From UBA10427 sp003500135 (GTDB taxonomy: Bacteria; Bacteroidota; Bacteroidia; Cytophagales; Cyclobacteriaceae): a stretch of DNA of 64,000 nt. This document shows, piece after piece, positions 47,234-56,416 of the stretch (the first letter of the stretch is position 1; each line of letters begins with the position of its first letter). Position numbers and translations under genes: made by a program. The notes under the pieces were generated by a model, which worked only from the letters and a program-made list of their open reading frames with translations, did no database searches and was not told where the DNA came from. The DNA lies in assembly GCA_963966275.1 (NCBI GenBank), contig CAWZYQ010000003.1, forward strand, positions 1 to 64,000. Reading direction: 5' to 3'.

Positions 47234-47478
47234 ATTATTTATTACGGCAAACCTCTGTATTGCGTACTTTTAGCGCCACACAAACCCAATAAATCGTTAT
47301 GAAGAAAACCTGGATTTTATCTATTGCAATTTTTTTATGCTTTTTTGCCTGTGAACAAAAGCAAGACCAAAGCAGTCAAAGCCAACAGAATGCTACTCCG
47401 CCCGATTCGCTGTTGGGTACTTTTTGGGATTACAGCCTGCCCATCGAGGAGCGGCTTGATCTATTAATTGATACTTTA
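47234..47478 (+). repeat. Direct repeat copy 2 (upstream region and 5' end of the intact GH3 gene)
   Basis: Matches 27072-27316 with about 12 differences. It includes 65 bp before the ATG at 47299 and the first 60 codons. The two copies enclose the whole giant adhesin/PorP-SprF block (about 19.9 kb). The palindrome CAAACGTTTG at copy 1 (27087-27096) is degraded here, so the two upstream regions differ most. Confidence 0.9.
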
Positions 47479-49524
47479 TCGCTTGAAGAAAAGATGTCGC
47501 TCATGCTGTACAACAGCCCGGCGATAGAGCGGTTAGGCATACCGGCCTACAATTGGTGGAATGAGGCCTTGCACGGTGTGGCGCGCGCCGGAAAGGCTAC
47601 AGTATTTCCACAAGCCATAGGCCTGGGCGCCACTTTCGATCCCAACCTGATCAATGAAGTGGCCACAGCCATTTCTGACGAAGGAAGGGCCAAGTACAAT
47701 GCGGCCTTGTCGATTGACAACCGCCTTCAGTACATGGGGGTGAGTTATTGGTCGCCAAATGTCAACATTTTCCGTGATCCGCGTTGGGGTCGCGGACATG
47801 AAACCTACGGCGAAGACCCGTTCCTTAGCGGTACCATCGGCAGTGCATTTGTCAGGGGTCTGCAAGGAGATCATCCAAAATACCTCAAAGCGGCGGCTTG
47901 TGCCAAGCACTATGCCGTCCACAGTGGTCCGGAAGGGTTGCGACATGAGTTCAATGCCGTACCGCCACGAAAAGATTTTGCCGAAACGTATTTGCCGGCC
48001 TTTGAGATGTTGGTAAAAAACGCCGACGTGGAGGCCGTGATGTGTGCTTACAACCGGACGTATGGCCTTCCTTGTTGTGGAAGTGGACTTCTACTTCAGG
48101 ACATTTTAAGAAACCGGTGGGGTTTTGATGGTCATATCGTATCTGACTGTTGGGCCCTGGTCGACTTTCATGAAAACCATAAGATAACCGCTACGCCGGA
48201 AGAGTCAGCCGCTATGGCGCTTAAAGCCGGGGTGAATGTCAATTGCGGAACGGTATACCAGCACCTGATGGATGCCTTTGAGCAGGGGATGATCGACGAA
48301 GAAATGATTGACCGGGAGCTGCGCTATCTGATGCGAAGCCGTTTTAAACTCGGTATGTTCGATCCCCTGGAGATGAACCCATACAACGACATATCCCTGG
48401 ATGTAATTGGCAGTGATGCCCATAAGGAAATGGCCCGCAAAGCCGCCCAAAAATCAATCGTATTGCTCAAAAATGATGGTGTGCTGCCATTGCGTAAAGA
48501 TTTGAAGGACCTGCAGGTGGGGGTACATGGCAATGACGCCCAGGTAATGTATGGCAACTACTTCGGTCAAAGTGAAAATGCGGTCACCATTATGGAAGGA
48601 ATTACAAGGAAAGTACACCCCGGAACGCGCATGGAGTTTCGGCAAGGGGTATTGCTTGACCGGCCCAACGTAAATCCGATTGACTGGAGCGCCAGTGTTA
48701 CCAGTACGGCCGATGCAGTGATTGCCGTAATGGGCATTTCTAATTTGCTGGAAGGAGAGGAAGGCGAGTCGATTGCTTCAACTCTGAAAGGTGACCGCCA
48801 GGAAATCCAATTACCCCAAAACCAGATCGATTATATTAAAAAGCTTCGTTTAGCCGGTGACAAACCCCTCGTATTAATTCTGACGGGTGGAAGCCCCATC
48901 GATATATCAGAGGTGGAAGGTTTGGTAGATGCTATCTTATTTGTGTGGTATCCGGGTGAACAGGGGGGCAATGCCGTAGCCGATGTGCTGTTTGGGGATG
49001 TGAACCCTTCCGGCCGCTTACCCATTACTTTTCCAAGTTCATTAGATCAACTTCCACCATATGAAGATTATTCCATGGAAGGCCGCACCTATAAATACAT
49101 GACCGAAACACCTCTATACCCATTTGGTTTTGGCCTTAGTTACACACAGTTTAGTTATGATAAAGTTGAACTGGATGGTGAAGCTACGAAAGATGCTTCA
49201 ATCAAGACTAAAGTGACGGTGAAAAACACGGGTGATAAAGAAGGCGAAGAGGTGGTTCAGTTGTATTTAACGGATCTTGAGAGCTCAATACGGATGCCGC
49301 GCTATTCTTTAGTGGGCTTTAAAAGGGTTATGCTGAAGTCCGGTGAATCAACAACCCTTGAATTTGAAGTCAGTCCCGGTCATTTTTACGTAATCGACGA
49401 AAATGGTGAGAAAATCTTTGAGCCCGGTAAATTCCGCTTAACAGCTGCAGGAGCGAGTCCGTCTGACGCCAATAATAGCTTAGGGGCTGCTGAACCGGTA
49501 ACTTTGGATTTTGAATTGGATTAA
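47299..49524 (+). CDS. GH3 glycosidase, beta-xylosidase-like, lipoprotein
   Basis: Exo-glycosidase of 741 residues with a lipoprotein signal ending CFFAC (Cys18). It belongs to the xylosidase-like branch of GH3, unlike the two beta-glucosidases in the polysaccharide locus: IPAYNWWNEALHGVARAGKATVFPQ, YWSPNVNIFRDPRWGRGHETYGEDPFL, KHYAVHSGPE, AYNRTYGLPCCGSGLLL and the nucleophile motif VSDCWALVDF (Asp283). KSIVLLKNDGVLPL opens the second domain, and a C-terminal FnIII-like domain has VTVKNTGDKEGEEVVQLYL. It probably releases xylose, arabinose or glucose from oligosaccharides. A decayed copy of its 5' end lies 20 kb upstream. A terminator follows at 49544. Confidence 0.92.
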   Translation: MKKTWILSIAIFLCFFACEQKQDQSSQSQQNATPPDSLLGTFWDYSLPIEERLDLLIDTLSLEEKMSLMLYNSPAIERLGIPAYNWWNEALHGVARAGKATVFPQAIGLGATFDPNLINEVATAISDEGRAKYNAALSIDNRLQYMGVSYWSPNVNIFRDPRWGRGHETYGEDPFLSGTIGSAFVRGLQGDHPKYLKAAACAKHYAVHSGPEGLRHEFNAVPPRKDFAETYLPAFEMLVKNADVEAVMCAYNRTYGLPCCGSGLLLQDILRNRWGFDGHIVSDCWALVDFHENHKITATPEESAAMALKAGVNVNCGTVYQHLMDAFEQGMIDEEMIDRELRYLMRSRFKLGMFDPLEMNPYNDISLDVIGSDAHKEMARKAAQKSIVLLKNDGVLPLRKDLKDLQVGVHGNDAQVMYGNYFGQSENAVTIMEGITRKVHPGTRMEFRQGVLLDRPNVNPIDWSASVTSTADAVIAVMGISNLLEGEEGESIASTLKGDRQEIQLPQNQIDYIKKLRLAGDKPLVLILTGGSPIDISEVEGLVDAILFVWYPGEQGGNAVADVLFGDVNPSGRLPITFPSSLDQLPPYEDYSMEGRTYKYMTETPLYPFGFGLSYTQFSYDKVELDGEATKDASIKTKVTVKNTGDKEGEEVVQLYLTDLESSIRMPRYSLVGFKRVMLKSGESTTLEFEVSPGHFYVIDENGEKIFEPGKFRLTAAGASPSDANNSLGAAEPVTLDFELD

Positions 49525-49543
49525 ATTCCGGTATAGACAATAG

Positions 49544-49580
49544 AAAAAGCTGCTTTATATTATTTAAAGCAGCTTTTTTT
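49544..49580 (+). terminator. Intrinsic terminator after the GH3 gene
   Basis: AAAGCTGCTTT (49546-49556) and AAAGCAGCTTT (49566-49576) form a perfect 11-bp stem with a 9-nt loop, followed by further T to 49580. It is a clear Rho-independent terminator for the GH3 gene, 20 bp after its stop. Confidence 0.88.
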
Positions 49581-49670
49581 ATGGGTAACACAAAAATAAT
49601 GGACGCTAGATGTACCAAAAAAAAGATCCTTCGTTTAAATATTGATATCAACTACAAAACTCTTACCGTC

Positions 49671-50036
49671 ATGACGTACTTCGAAAGGGCCAGGGATTTT
49701 CAGGCCATGCAGGACAACAACCAGGTGATGGAGGCATTTGAAAAATATTATGCTGACAATTGCATCATTACCGAAATGCCCACCAGGGAAAAACGCGAGG
49801 GCAAAGATGCCCAAAGAAAGGCCATCGAAGAATGGTTTGAATTGGTGGAGGAACTGCACGACAGTGGCGTCAGGTCTATCACCGCTGACGAAGAAAATGC
49901 CATTACCTGCTGTGAAGTATGGTACGATGCTACCTACAAAGGAATGGGCAGGTCCAAAATGGAGGAAGTGGCCATACAAAAGTGGGAAGGTGATAAAATC
50001 ATAGAAGAACGTTTTTACTACCACAGTCCCGGCTAA
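49671..50036 (+). CDS. SnoaL/NTF2-like small protein
   Basis: 121 residues from ATG 49671, chosen because an upstream in-frame ATG (49581) lies next to the GH3 terminator and adds an unlikely basic tail. The sequence has the cone-shaped NTF2 fold pattern: FERARDFQAMQDNNQVMEAF, then KYYADNCIITEMPTREKREG, KDAQRKAIEEWFEL and ITCCEVWYDATYKGM ... EEVAIQKWEGDKIIEERFYY. No signal peptide. Proteins of this fold are small ligand-binding proteins or isomerase-like enzymes; no active-site set can be named. A terminator follows. Confidence 0.78.
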   Translation: MTYFERARDFQAMQDNNQVMEAFEKYYADNCIITEMPTREKREGKDAQRKAIEEWFELVEELHDSGVRSITADEENAITCCEVWYDATYKGMGRSKMEEVAIQKWEGDKIIEERFYYHSPG

Positions 50037-50037
50037 G

Positions 50038-50089
50038 AAACCATCACTATTCAAATTCAGGCAGTAAAAAATGCTGCCTGATGGTTTTT
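50038..50089 (+). terminator. Bulged intrinsic terminator
   Basis: CAGGCAG (50058-50064) pairs with CTGCCTG (50074-50080), and the outer CCATC (50041-50045) with GATGG (50080-50084), followed by five T. It ends the SnoaL-like gene's transcript. Confidence 0.7.
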
Positions 50090-50161
50090 CAGATATCAAT
50101 ACTATCCGCCATGCCTTTTACAATTTTTCATTAGTATTGAATTTGAAGACAATTAACATTT

Positions 50162-51547
50162 ATGAGACCGTTTATCCTAAACTACTCTTGTTGCCTGTTG
50201 GCATTTTTATTTCTAAGTTTATCAATATCTGTTTATTCGCAACCATCCTCATTTCCGGTAAGTGACTGGATGCAGTATGTTGATCCTGAAGATGCGGGTT
50301 TTGATACTGACAAACTAAATGCGGTTAAAGATAAGTTCATCGAAAATGGTGGCTCTTCCCTGATGGTCATTCGAGAGGGGTATGTAGTGAGTTATATCGG
50401 TCCCGTTGACCGATGCTACCGGCAAACTTCTGTGCGCAAAAGCTACCTCAATGCCTTGTATGGTATATTCGTCGACCGTGGTGATATCGACCTCAATGCA
50501 TCGCTGGCATCATTAAATATCGACGATACACCACCTCTAAATGATAATGAAAAACGGGCTACAGTATTACAATTATTACAAAGCCGTTCGGGCATATATC
50601 ATACGGCAGCATACTCACCGGAGTGGATGGAGAAGCAATTGCCCGAAAGAGGCAGTCATGCCCCGGGCACCTATTGGTTTTACAACAACTGGGATTTTAA
50701 CGCCTTGGCCACGATTTTTAAACAGCAAACACATAGGGATATGTTTGAAGCGTTTCAGGAATATATAGCACAACCCACAGGTATGCAGGATTATGACCTT
50801 CAAAAAACCAAATATTTGTTCGAGGACGAATTATCTCAACATCCGGCCTACATCTTCCGCATGTCACCACGCGATATGGCCCGTTTTGGTTTGCTATATC
50901 TGAATAATGGCGCTTGGGAGGGTGAGCAGATCATACACGAATCGTGGATTGAAATAAGCTGGAAGCGGCATTCGGTAAATGGCACAAATGAAGCCGGCGT
51001 GCATTGGGATGATTATGGTTTGTTATGGTGGATTTCCAATACTATCACCAAAGAGCCAGTGTACTATGCTTCCGGCTCCGGCCTTCAGCGTATCAGCATA
51101 TTTCCCGAGTCGGATATGGTGATGGTTCATGTGGTTGACAACTACCAAATGAAATCGGTCAATGAAGATCAGGTGGATGAACTCACAAAAATGCTATTAG
51201 ATGCTAAAACCGGAAAAGTTAAGAAAGGTGCAAAACTACAGGAACTCACCATTCCGGAAGATACCCTGGAGATAGTGACCGTTGATGAAGGTATTTTAAA
51301 GAAATTTGTGGGCGAATACCAAAATCCGATGTTGGGCACATTCAAGATTTACCTTGAAGAAGACCATTTGCTTATGCAGGCCGGTATTGGCGATTTCGTG
51401 TTGAAACCTTTTGGGGAAAATGAGTTCTTCAATAAGGATATCAGAATTCCGATGTATTTTATACAAGATAGTGTAAGAAATGATCGATTTTTTATAGCTA
51501 AAATTAGTGAAAAAGGGATTATCCAACAATTTATATTCTACTATTAG
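50162..51547 (+). CDS. Secreted serine hydrolase, class C beta-lactamase family (DD-peptidase/esterase-like)
   Basis: The 461-residue product has a signal peptide (SLSISVYSQ) and is likely periplasmic. It carries the penicillin-binding fold motifs Ser90-Val-Arg-Lys93 (SxxK, in QTSVRKSYLNALYG) and Tyr174-Asn-Asn176 (YxN, in WFYNNWDFNAL). Others are LLQSRSGIYHTAAYS, PTGMQDYDL and RMSPRDMARFGLLYLNNG. The C-terminal ~90 residues form a separate beta-rich part. Members of this family act as D-aminopeptidases, esterases or carboxypeptidases; true antibiotic resistance is not implied. Substrate unknown. No neighbour suggests a pathway. Confidence 0.85.
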   Translation: MRPFILNYSCCLLAFLFLSLSISVYSQPSSFPVSDWMQYVDPEDAGFDTDKLNAVKDKFIENGGSSLMVIREGYVVSYIGPVDRCYRQTSVRKSYLNALYGIFVDRGDIDLNASLASLNIDDTPPLNDNEKRATVLQLLQSRSGIYHTAAYSPEWMEKQLPERGSHAPGTYWFYNNWDFNALATIFKQQTHRDMFEAFQEYIAQPTGMQDYDLQKTKYLFEDELSQHPAYIFRMSPRDMARFGLLYLNNGAWEGEQIIHESWIEISWKRHSVNGTNEAGVHWDDYGLLWWISNTITKEPVYYASGSGLQRISIFPESDMVMVHVVDNYQMKSVNEDQVDELTKMLLDAKTGKVKKGAKLQELTIPEDTLEIVTVDEGILKKFVGEYQNPMLGTFKIYLEEDHLLMQAGIGDFVLKPFGENEFFNKDIRIPMYFIQDSVRNDRFFIAKISEKGIIQQFIFYY

Positions 51548-51658
51548 TAAAAAGTAAGATTAAACTCTGAACTCTTGGTACTTAAGATTTTACTACTGAT
51601 TTATATACTTTTGATCTTAGATTCCTAATCCGTAAATTGATATCTAAAGACTGAAGTC

Positions 51659-52369
51659 ATGAAAATTGCCTGCCTCGGCGATATACACGGTACAGACCGG
51701 TGGAAAGAAGTGAGATCTTTGGAATGGGATTATTGCGTTTTCATCGGCGATTATGTGGATTCAACAACGATAGCCACAGACAGGATTTTGGACAACCTGA
51801 AAGGGATCATTGCATTTAAGCGAAGTAAACCTGAAAAAGTGATCTTATTGTGGGGCAATCATGATATTCAATACCGGTTCTATCCTCAATACCTGTGTTC
51901 CGGTTTTCGGCCGGAAATGTTGGAGCCATACCAAAAACTATTCGTTCAATTCCATGATCTTTTTCAGGTCGCATGGTATTGCGATGACTATTTATTCACT
52001 CATGCAGGACTGAGCGAAAAATGGGCTGAAAGGCAACTGATTGATAAAAGTGCTGATGGCATAACATGGGCGGAGTGGTTAAACCGCAACTTTGAAAATG
52101 AAAAGTTGAGAGATGCTATTGCAGAAGTGGGCCATGCCCGTGGGGGAGTAGCGGAGCATGGCGGTCCACTTTGGTGCGATTTCGGTCGTGAACTTATGCA
52201 AGCGCCATATCCCGGCATAAATCAGGTTCTCGGTCACTCGGCTACTACTTTTTTGATTATCCAAAAGCCGGTAAATAGCCTGTTGATCAACGTCGACTAT
52301 CTGGCCTATTCCAATGAAGAAATATTCATTTTAGATACAGGTAAAAACTATGAAGCTGCTTCTTTTTAG
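51659..52369 (+). CDS. Calcineurin-like metallophosphoesterase (first of two)
   Basis: Cytoplasmic two-metal phosphoesterase, 236 residues. Metal-binding motifs: GDIHG (MKIACLGDIHGTDRW), GDYVDS, GNHD (WGNHDIQYRF) and the late histidines in FTHAGLS and LGHSATTF. The arrangement resembles ApaH/PrpE-like or Ser/Thr phosphatase-type enzymes. The last 20 bp overlap the start of a second metallophosphoesterase gene, so the two are co-translated. Substrate not identifiable. Confidence 0.85.
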   Translation: MKIACLGDIHGTDRWKEVRSLEWDYCVFIGDYVDSTTIATDRILDNLKGIIAFKRSKPEKVILLWGNHDIQYRFYPQYLCSGFRPEMLEPYQKLFVQFHDLFQVAWYCDDYLFTHAGLSEKWAERQLIDKSADGITWAEWLNRNFENEKLRDAIAEVGHARGGVAEHGGPLWCDFGRELMQAPYPGINQVLGHSATTFLIIQKPVNSLLINVDYLAYSNEEIFILDTGKNYEAASF

Positions 52370-52949
52370 TGATGTACATGTCAACAAAACCCATTGCCGG
52401 CATTTGGTGGAAATGTCAAAAGAGGTTGATTTGGTAATCGGCGCCGGTGATTTCGGATCTTTACGTATGGGAATAAAGAAAACGATTAAATGGTTAAGTG
52501 CCATTGATCGTCCTTCCATTTTGGCGCCCGGCAATGCCGAAAGTTTCAAAGAACTTCAGAAGGCTTGCGAAAACTGGCCCTCGGCGATAGTGTTACACGG
52601 AACAAAAACAGAAATATCAGGACAAACCTTTTTCGGTATTGGAGGCGGTATCCCGGTTACACCCTTCGGCCCCTGGAGTTATGATTTTACCGAAGAAGAA
52701 GGCAGGGACCTGTTAAAAAAATGTCCGGAAAAAGCTGTTCTAATAAGTCATTCACCCCCGTATGGTGGTTTGGATGTTTCAAGTCGTGGGCAGCATCTGG
52801 GTAGTTATGCTGTACTGGAAACTATACAATCCAGGAATCCAAAACTTGTAGTATGCGGGCATATCCATGAATCTTCAGGGCGAGAAATAGAATTTGAAGG
52901 TACTACTTTGGTGAATGCGGGGCCACGGGGGGTGATCTATAGTTTGTAG
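52350..52949 (+). CDS. Calcineurin-like metallophosphoesterase (second of two)
   Basis: 199 residues, YfcE/DUF-type small phosphoesterase. Motifs: MKLLLFSDVHVNK (DxH), IGAGDFGSLR (GD), APGNAESF in place of the usual GNHD, LISHSPPYGGLD (H) and VVCGHIHESSGRE (GHxH), then VNAGPRG. The GNAE in place of GNHD is seen in related predicted phosphoesterases and probably keeps activity. Starts inside the upstream gene (20-bp overlap). It likely works with its neighbour on one substrate or pathway, which is inference. Confidence 0.83.
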   Translation: MKLLLFSDVHVNKTHCRHLVEMSKEVDLVIGAGDFGSLRMGIKKTIKWLSAIDRPSILAPGNAESFKELQKACENWPSAIVLHGTKTEISGQTFFGIGGGIPVTPFGPWSYDFTEEEGRDLLKKCPEKAVLISHSPPYGGLDVSSRGQHLGSYAVLETIQSRNPKLVVCGHIHESSGREIEFEGTTLVNAGPRGVIYSL

Positions 52950-52987
52950 AAGTTGTACAATACCTTATTTTATATTTTCATAAGTAT

Positions 52988-55192
52988 TTAAACATTGAAC
53001 CAGTAGGTAATTTTAAGAAATATAGCTCTGTTTTTTACTTCCCACTGTGTGGGGGCATAGTTGTCGGTGTATACCAGGAAAAGATCTGACACCGGCTTAA
53101 AGCGCCATTGGAACCTTGAGTTGATATTAAGGTTATCCGCCTGGCTATTGTATTGAACGAAAGTATTCCAGAAAATCTGGTCGGTAAAAGAAAGGTCAAG
53201 CCTTGGCCCAATTAAATACAAATCGGCATCATTATAAGGTTCCGGAAACAACAAACGGTTCATTTCAAATTCCACTGAAATATTGGCATAAGGCTGAAGC
53301 CGGTATTGCATGGCGCCATAAAAATAATGTCGCGTACCATTGTAAAAGCCGCCGGTCCACACTGATGCCCGGTAGGTGAAATATTTCCTTTGGTCGGACC
53401 GATAGCTAATCCCTCCCCGATAGTATGTATAATCAGTTCCCGCAGGTAACACTTCTCCATCCGTCCCCGAAGGGTCAAAATCATTTCGAAGAAATACATA
53501 GGTGCGCTGACTGGCAATGGAGAATCGTGAGGAGTTTTTGAATTCAATATCGTAAGCAAGACGCGAGCTGCCATCGAGCATTTTGAGATCCATGTCAAAG
53601 TACCAGTCATTTCTTAGCTCAAAAGAATGTACGTTAACCTTTCCTTTTTTAGGGAAGATACGGTACTCAATCTCCGGTTGCAGGCGATAATAGTCAGACC
53701 GGGGTACAAAACCCACTTCAGCATTGTAGTTCGCACCTACATATTCATGGTTGTAGTCTATCCTTAGTTTCCTGGTATTATAACGAAGCCAAACCGCATG
53801 TGCGAAATCATCGTTTTCAACCTCCGGTGTGAATGATTTATGTAAGAATGCTTTTCCCATCCATTTGTTATTGGCGGACCTGAGGTTGTAATCGAAACCC
53901 AGCACCCGGTTGTAATTTTGCACTTTTCCCGTGGTATCCGATTCAAGCTGGTTTACAAAGTCGTTGCGATTGACAAAGATCATACCCATTGTAGATCGTC
54001 TGAAAACATTGCGTTCCAAAGCAAAAACGCCGTAGTTTCGTGAAGGGACGCCTATGCGACTATCATTTTCGGTTTGAATATCCATTGCGCCAATTCGCCA
54101 TTTCGAATTGATACTTCCGCTAAGCCTGGCGCCTGCAATGATCCTGTTTTCCACAAGGTTATCACTGGTGTCACGTGCCAGTCCAACGCGTCGTGAAAAG
54201 AAGGGGCGGATCTGGCTAAAGCCGAAGTTGGCAAACAAGTCGCTGTTTTCAAGAAAAAACTGTCTTCTCTCTGGAAAAAAGAGTTCAAATCGCTGTAGAT
54301 TGGTTTGTTGTTCATCTACCTCTACCTGACTAAAATCCGGGTAAACGGTCAGGTCAAGATTGAGCGAACTGGTTATTGCAATTTTAGCATCACCACCTAC
54401 GCGAATGGTGGTTTCTGAGGGCGTTCCGGCTTCCTGGTTTTTGCTTTCTCCTATCGCTGCGTAGGGGATAAGTGATATATTAGAACCTGTACTTTGCTTG
54501 GGCTTGTCCCATTTCATATTACCAGAAAATGCCAGCGCGCTGGTTCGAAAGTTGATTGGCACCGGCACCCACGTGCTGATTTCATTATTGCTCATGTCTC
54601 GTCGTGAGAAGTTGATCTTCCAATATTCCTCTCCGGCATTAAAACGCAAAGTCTTGAATGGTATAGCCATTTCGGCTGTCCAGTAATGCTCATTTCTTTG
54701 GGTTTCACAGTACCATTTATTGTCCCACACATCCCGTGTCCATTGCCCACCGAATAAATTGCCTTCCCACTGCACATTATAAGGACTTACTGCAAATGCA
54801 AGCCCGTTGATCTCATCATTGAGAGGGTTGAAAAATACGGCCACATGGTCGTTATCATCCCGGTCATAATCGCGACGCAGTGAAGTTACCACATATTTAC
54901 CGGTACTGTTTTCGGCATAAATACCAATGTAAATATTGTGTTCATCGTATGTGGTTTTGATTTTCGTACTTTCCGTTGCCGGTTCACCTTCGTCCGGGAA
55001 ATTCTGTACGAAACCTGATGCTTCATCTGCCTCCTGCCAGGTCCGCTCATCTAAAAATCCATCCAACACAATTTCATCAATTGCCTCTTTGATATTTAGT
55101 TTAAACTGATCGTTATTATGAGCTTGTAATGAGAGAGTTATAGCTAAGTAAAAAAATAAAAAATGTCCAATAAATTTTGCCAACTTCATCAA
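52988..55192 (-). CDS. DUF5916 outer-membrane protein with N-terminal CBM9-like domain
   Basis: 734 residues, signal peptide ending near LQAH. Residues about 35-230 form a family 9 carbohydrate-binding-like domain (EIVLDGFLDERTWQEA, TYDEHNIYIGIYAEN, NDHVAVFFNPLND, YWTAEMAIPFKTLRF). The rest is the DUF5916 barrel: DLTVYPDFSQVEVDEQQTNL, FELFFPERRQFFLENSDLF, FFSRRVGL, then many alternating aromatic strands to the C-terminal LKITYWFNV. Such proteins are common in Bacteroidota and are placed in the outer membrane; a role in binding or processing carbohydrate or other ligands is inferred only. It is convergent with the phosphoesterase genes and divergent from the next gene. Confidence 0.88.
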   Translation of the reverse strand: MMKLAKFIGHFLFFYLAITLSLQAHNNDQFKLNIKEAIDEIVLDGFLDERTWQEADEASGFVQNFPDEGEPATESTKIKTTYDEHNIYIGIYAENSTGKYVVTSLRRDYDRDDNDHVAVFFNPLNDEINGLAFAVSPYNVQWEGNLFGGQWTRDVWDNKWYCETQRNEHYWTAEMAIPFKTLRFNAGEEYWKINFSRRDMSNNEISTWVPVPINFRTSALAFSGNMKWDKPKQSTGSNISLIPYAAIGESKNQEAGTPSETTIRVGGDAKIAITSSLNLDLTVYPDFSQVEVDEQQTNLQRFELFFPERRQFFLENSDLFANFGFSQIRPFFSRRVGLARDTSDNLVENRIIAGARLSGSINSKWRIGAMDIQTENDSRIGVPSRNYGVFALERNVFRRSTMGMIFVNRNDFVNQLESDTTGKVQNYNRVLGFDYNLRSANNKWMGKAFLHKSFTPEVENDDFAHAVWLRYNTRKLRIDYNHEYVGANYNAEVGFVPRSDYYRLQPEIEYRIFPKKGKVNVHSFELRNDWYFDMDLKMLDGSSRLAYDIEFKNSSRFSIASQRTYVFLRNDFDPSGTDGEVLPAGTDYTYYRGGISYRSDQRKYFTYRASVWTGGFYNGTRHYFYGAMQYRLQPYANISVEFEMNRLLFPEPYNDADLYLIGPRLDLSFTDQIFWNTFVQYNSQADNLNINSRFQWRFKPVSDLFLVYTDNYAPTQWEVKNRAIFLKITYWFNV

Positions 55193-55405
55193 CCTTGAGT
55201 TTCCGATTTAAAATGTAAAAATAACATTTAAACGTTTTTGTAACAAATTGTGTTTATGAATGTTGGGTGAAGAATGACAGATAATAATCTTTGTAAATTT
55301 AAATTTAGGACAACGCTAAAATCCTTGAAAAACATAGTTTTCAAGCCTATTGAATAGCGCCATAAAATGTATAACTTTAATCTCACACTAATCGAACCCC
55401 ATATT

Positions 55406-56278
55406 ATGAAAACAAAGTACTCAATCTTCATTATTGCAATGGTTTTTATCGTGGCCTGTGGCCCGCAAAAGAAAAGTGATTCACAAGAATCAGAAAAGCA
55501 AGCTTCTGCTTCAGAAAAGATGGAGCCGGAGCTGACCAAAGTTTGGGAAACGGATACCGTACTTACCACATGCGAATCGGTACTTTATTATCCCGAAGAA
55601 GATGTATTATACGTCAGCAATATCGCAGGCAAACCTACCGATCAGGATGGTGTTGGCTTCATATCCAAATTGAATACAGACGGCGATATTGAAAACCTGA
55701 AATGGGTAGAAGGTCTCGATGCACCAAAGGGAATGGGCATTTTGGATAATCAGTTATATGTGACCAATATCAATGAGCTAATAGCCATCAATTTATCAGA
55801 CGGCTCAATAGCGGAAAGATATGTGGTTGATGGCGCACAGTTTCTGAATGATGTGGCTATAGGTGAAGGCAAAGTGTTTTTTTCGGATATGAATACAGGA
55901 AAAATACACGTGTTGGAAAATGGCGAAATTACCACAGTAGCTGAAGGCCGGGATGGAGTGAACGGTTTGGCACATGACGGTAACAAACTTTATGCGCTGG
56001 ATCAACAGGGCTTAAATCATTTTGGAATGGAAACTCCTGTTGTTTTGAACAGTGAAATCACAGGTGGTGATGGCCTCATAATTGTAAATGACACTACCTA
56101 CATTGCGTCCAGATGGAAGGGTCAGATCTTTTTGGCTTTGGGTGGTGAAACACATCTTTTGTTGGATACAAATGAATCTTCTCAAACAGCGGATATCGGT
56201 TTTATCCCGGAGGAAAACCTGGTATTAGTGCCTACCTTCTTTAGCAATAAGGTGGAGGCCTACAAGCTGGAATACTAA
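55406..56278 (+). CDS. SMP-30/gluconolactonase-like beta-propeller lipoprotein
   Basis: 290 residues from ATG 55406, where a lipoprotein signal MKTKYSIFIIAMVFIVAC (Cys18) begins; an ATG 39 bp earlier gives no better signal. The remainder is a six-bladed propeller of the SGL type: TCESVLYYPEEDVLYVSNI, LDAPKGMGILDNQLYVTNIN, FLNDVAIGEGKVFFSDMNTG, GRDGVNGLAHDGNKLYALDQ and TADIGFIPEENLVLVPTFFS. Acidic residues that would bind the metal are present in the expected strands. Lactonase activity is possible but unproven. A short inverted repeat (56297-56335) follows the stop. Confidence 0.82.
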   Translation: MKTKYSIFIIAMVFIVACGPQKKSDSQESEKQASASEKMEPELTKVWETDTVLTTCESVLYYPEEDVLYVSNIAGKPTDQDGVGFISKLNTDGDIENLKWVEGLDAPKGMGILDNQLYVTNINELIAINLSDGSIAERYVVDGAQFLNDVAIGEGKVFFSDMNTGKIHVLENGEITTVAEGRDGVNGLAHDGNKLYALDQQGLNHFGMETPVVLNSEITGGDGLIIVNDTTYIASRWKGQIFLALGGETHLLLDTNESSQTADIGFIPEENLVLVPTFFSNKVEAYKLEY

Positions 56279-56296
56279 ATCATTATTGCCTATTAA

Positions 56297-56335
56297 GGTC
56301 CTTTCAATTGGTTTTTTTAATCATTTGAAAGGGCC
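56297..56335 (+). terminator. Inverted repeat after the SMP-30-like gene
   Basis: GGTCCTTTCAA (56297-56307) pairs with TTGAAAGGGCC (56325-56335) apart from one mismatch, with a 17-nt loop containing seven T. There is no T run after the stem, so terminator function is only possible. Confidence 0.45.
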
Positions 56336-56416
56336 TCCTGCCAACTCTTATTTCAGCGCAGCGAAAATTATTTATTTACTTTCTATATATTCGGCTTTTC
56401 AATTCAAGCGTTAGAA

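Noticed and set aside
49581..49670. 30-residue N-terminal extension of the SnoaL-like protein
   Set aside because: It is a basic, non-conserved stretch starting right after a terminator; ATG 49671 gives the complete fold.
50162..51547. Beta-lactamase resistance gene
   Set aside because: Only the SxxK and YxN motifs of the class C/PBP fold are present; this family is mostly esterases and peptidases.
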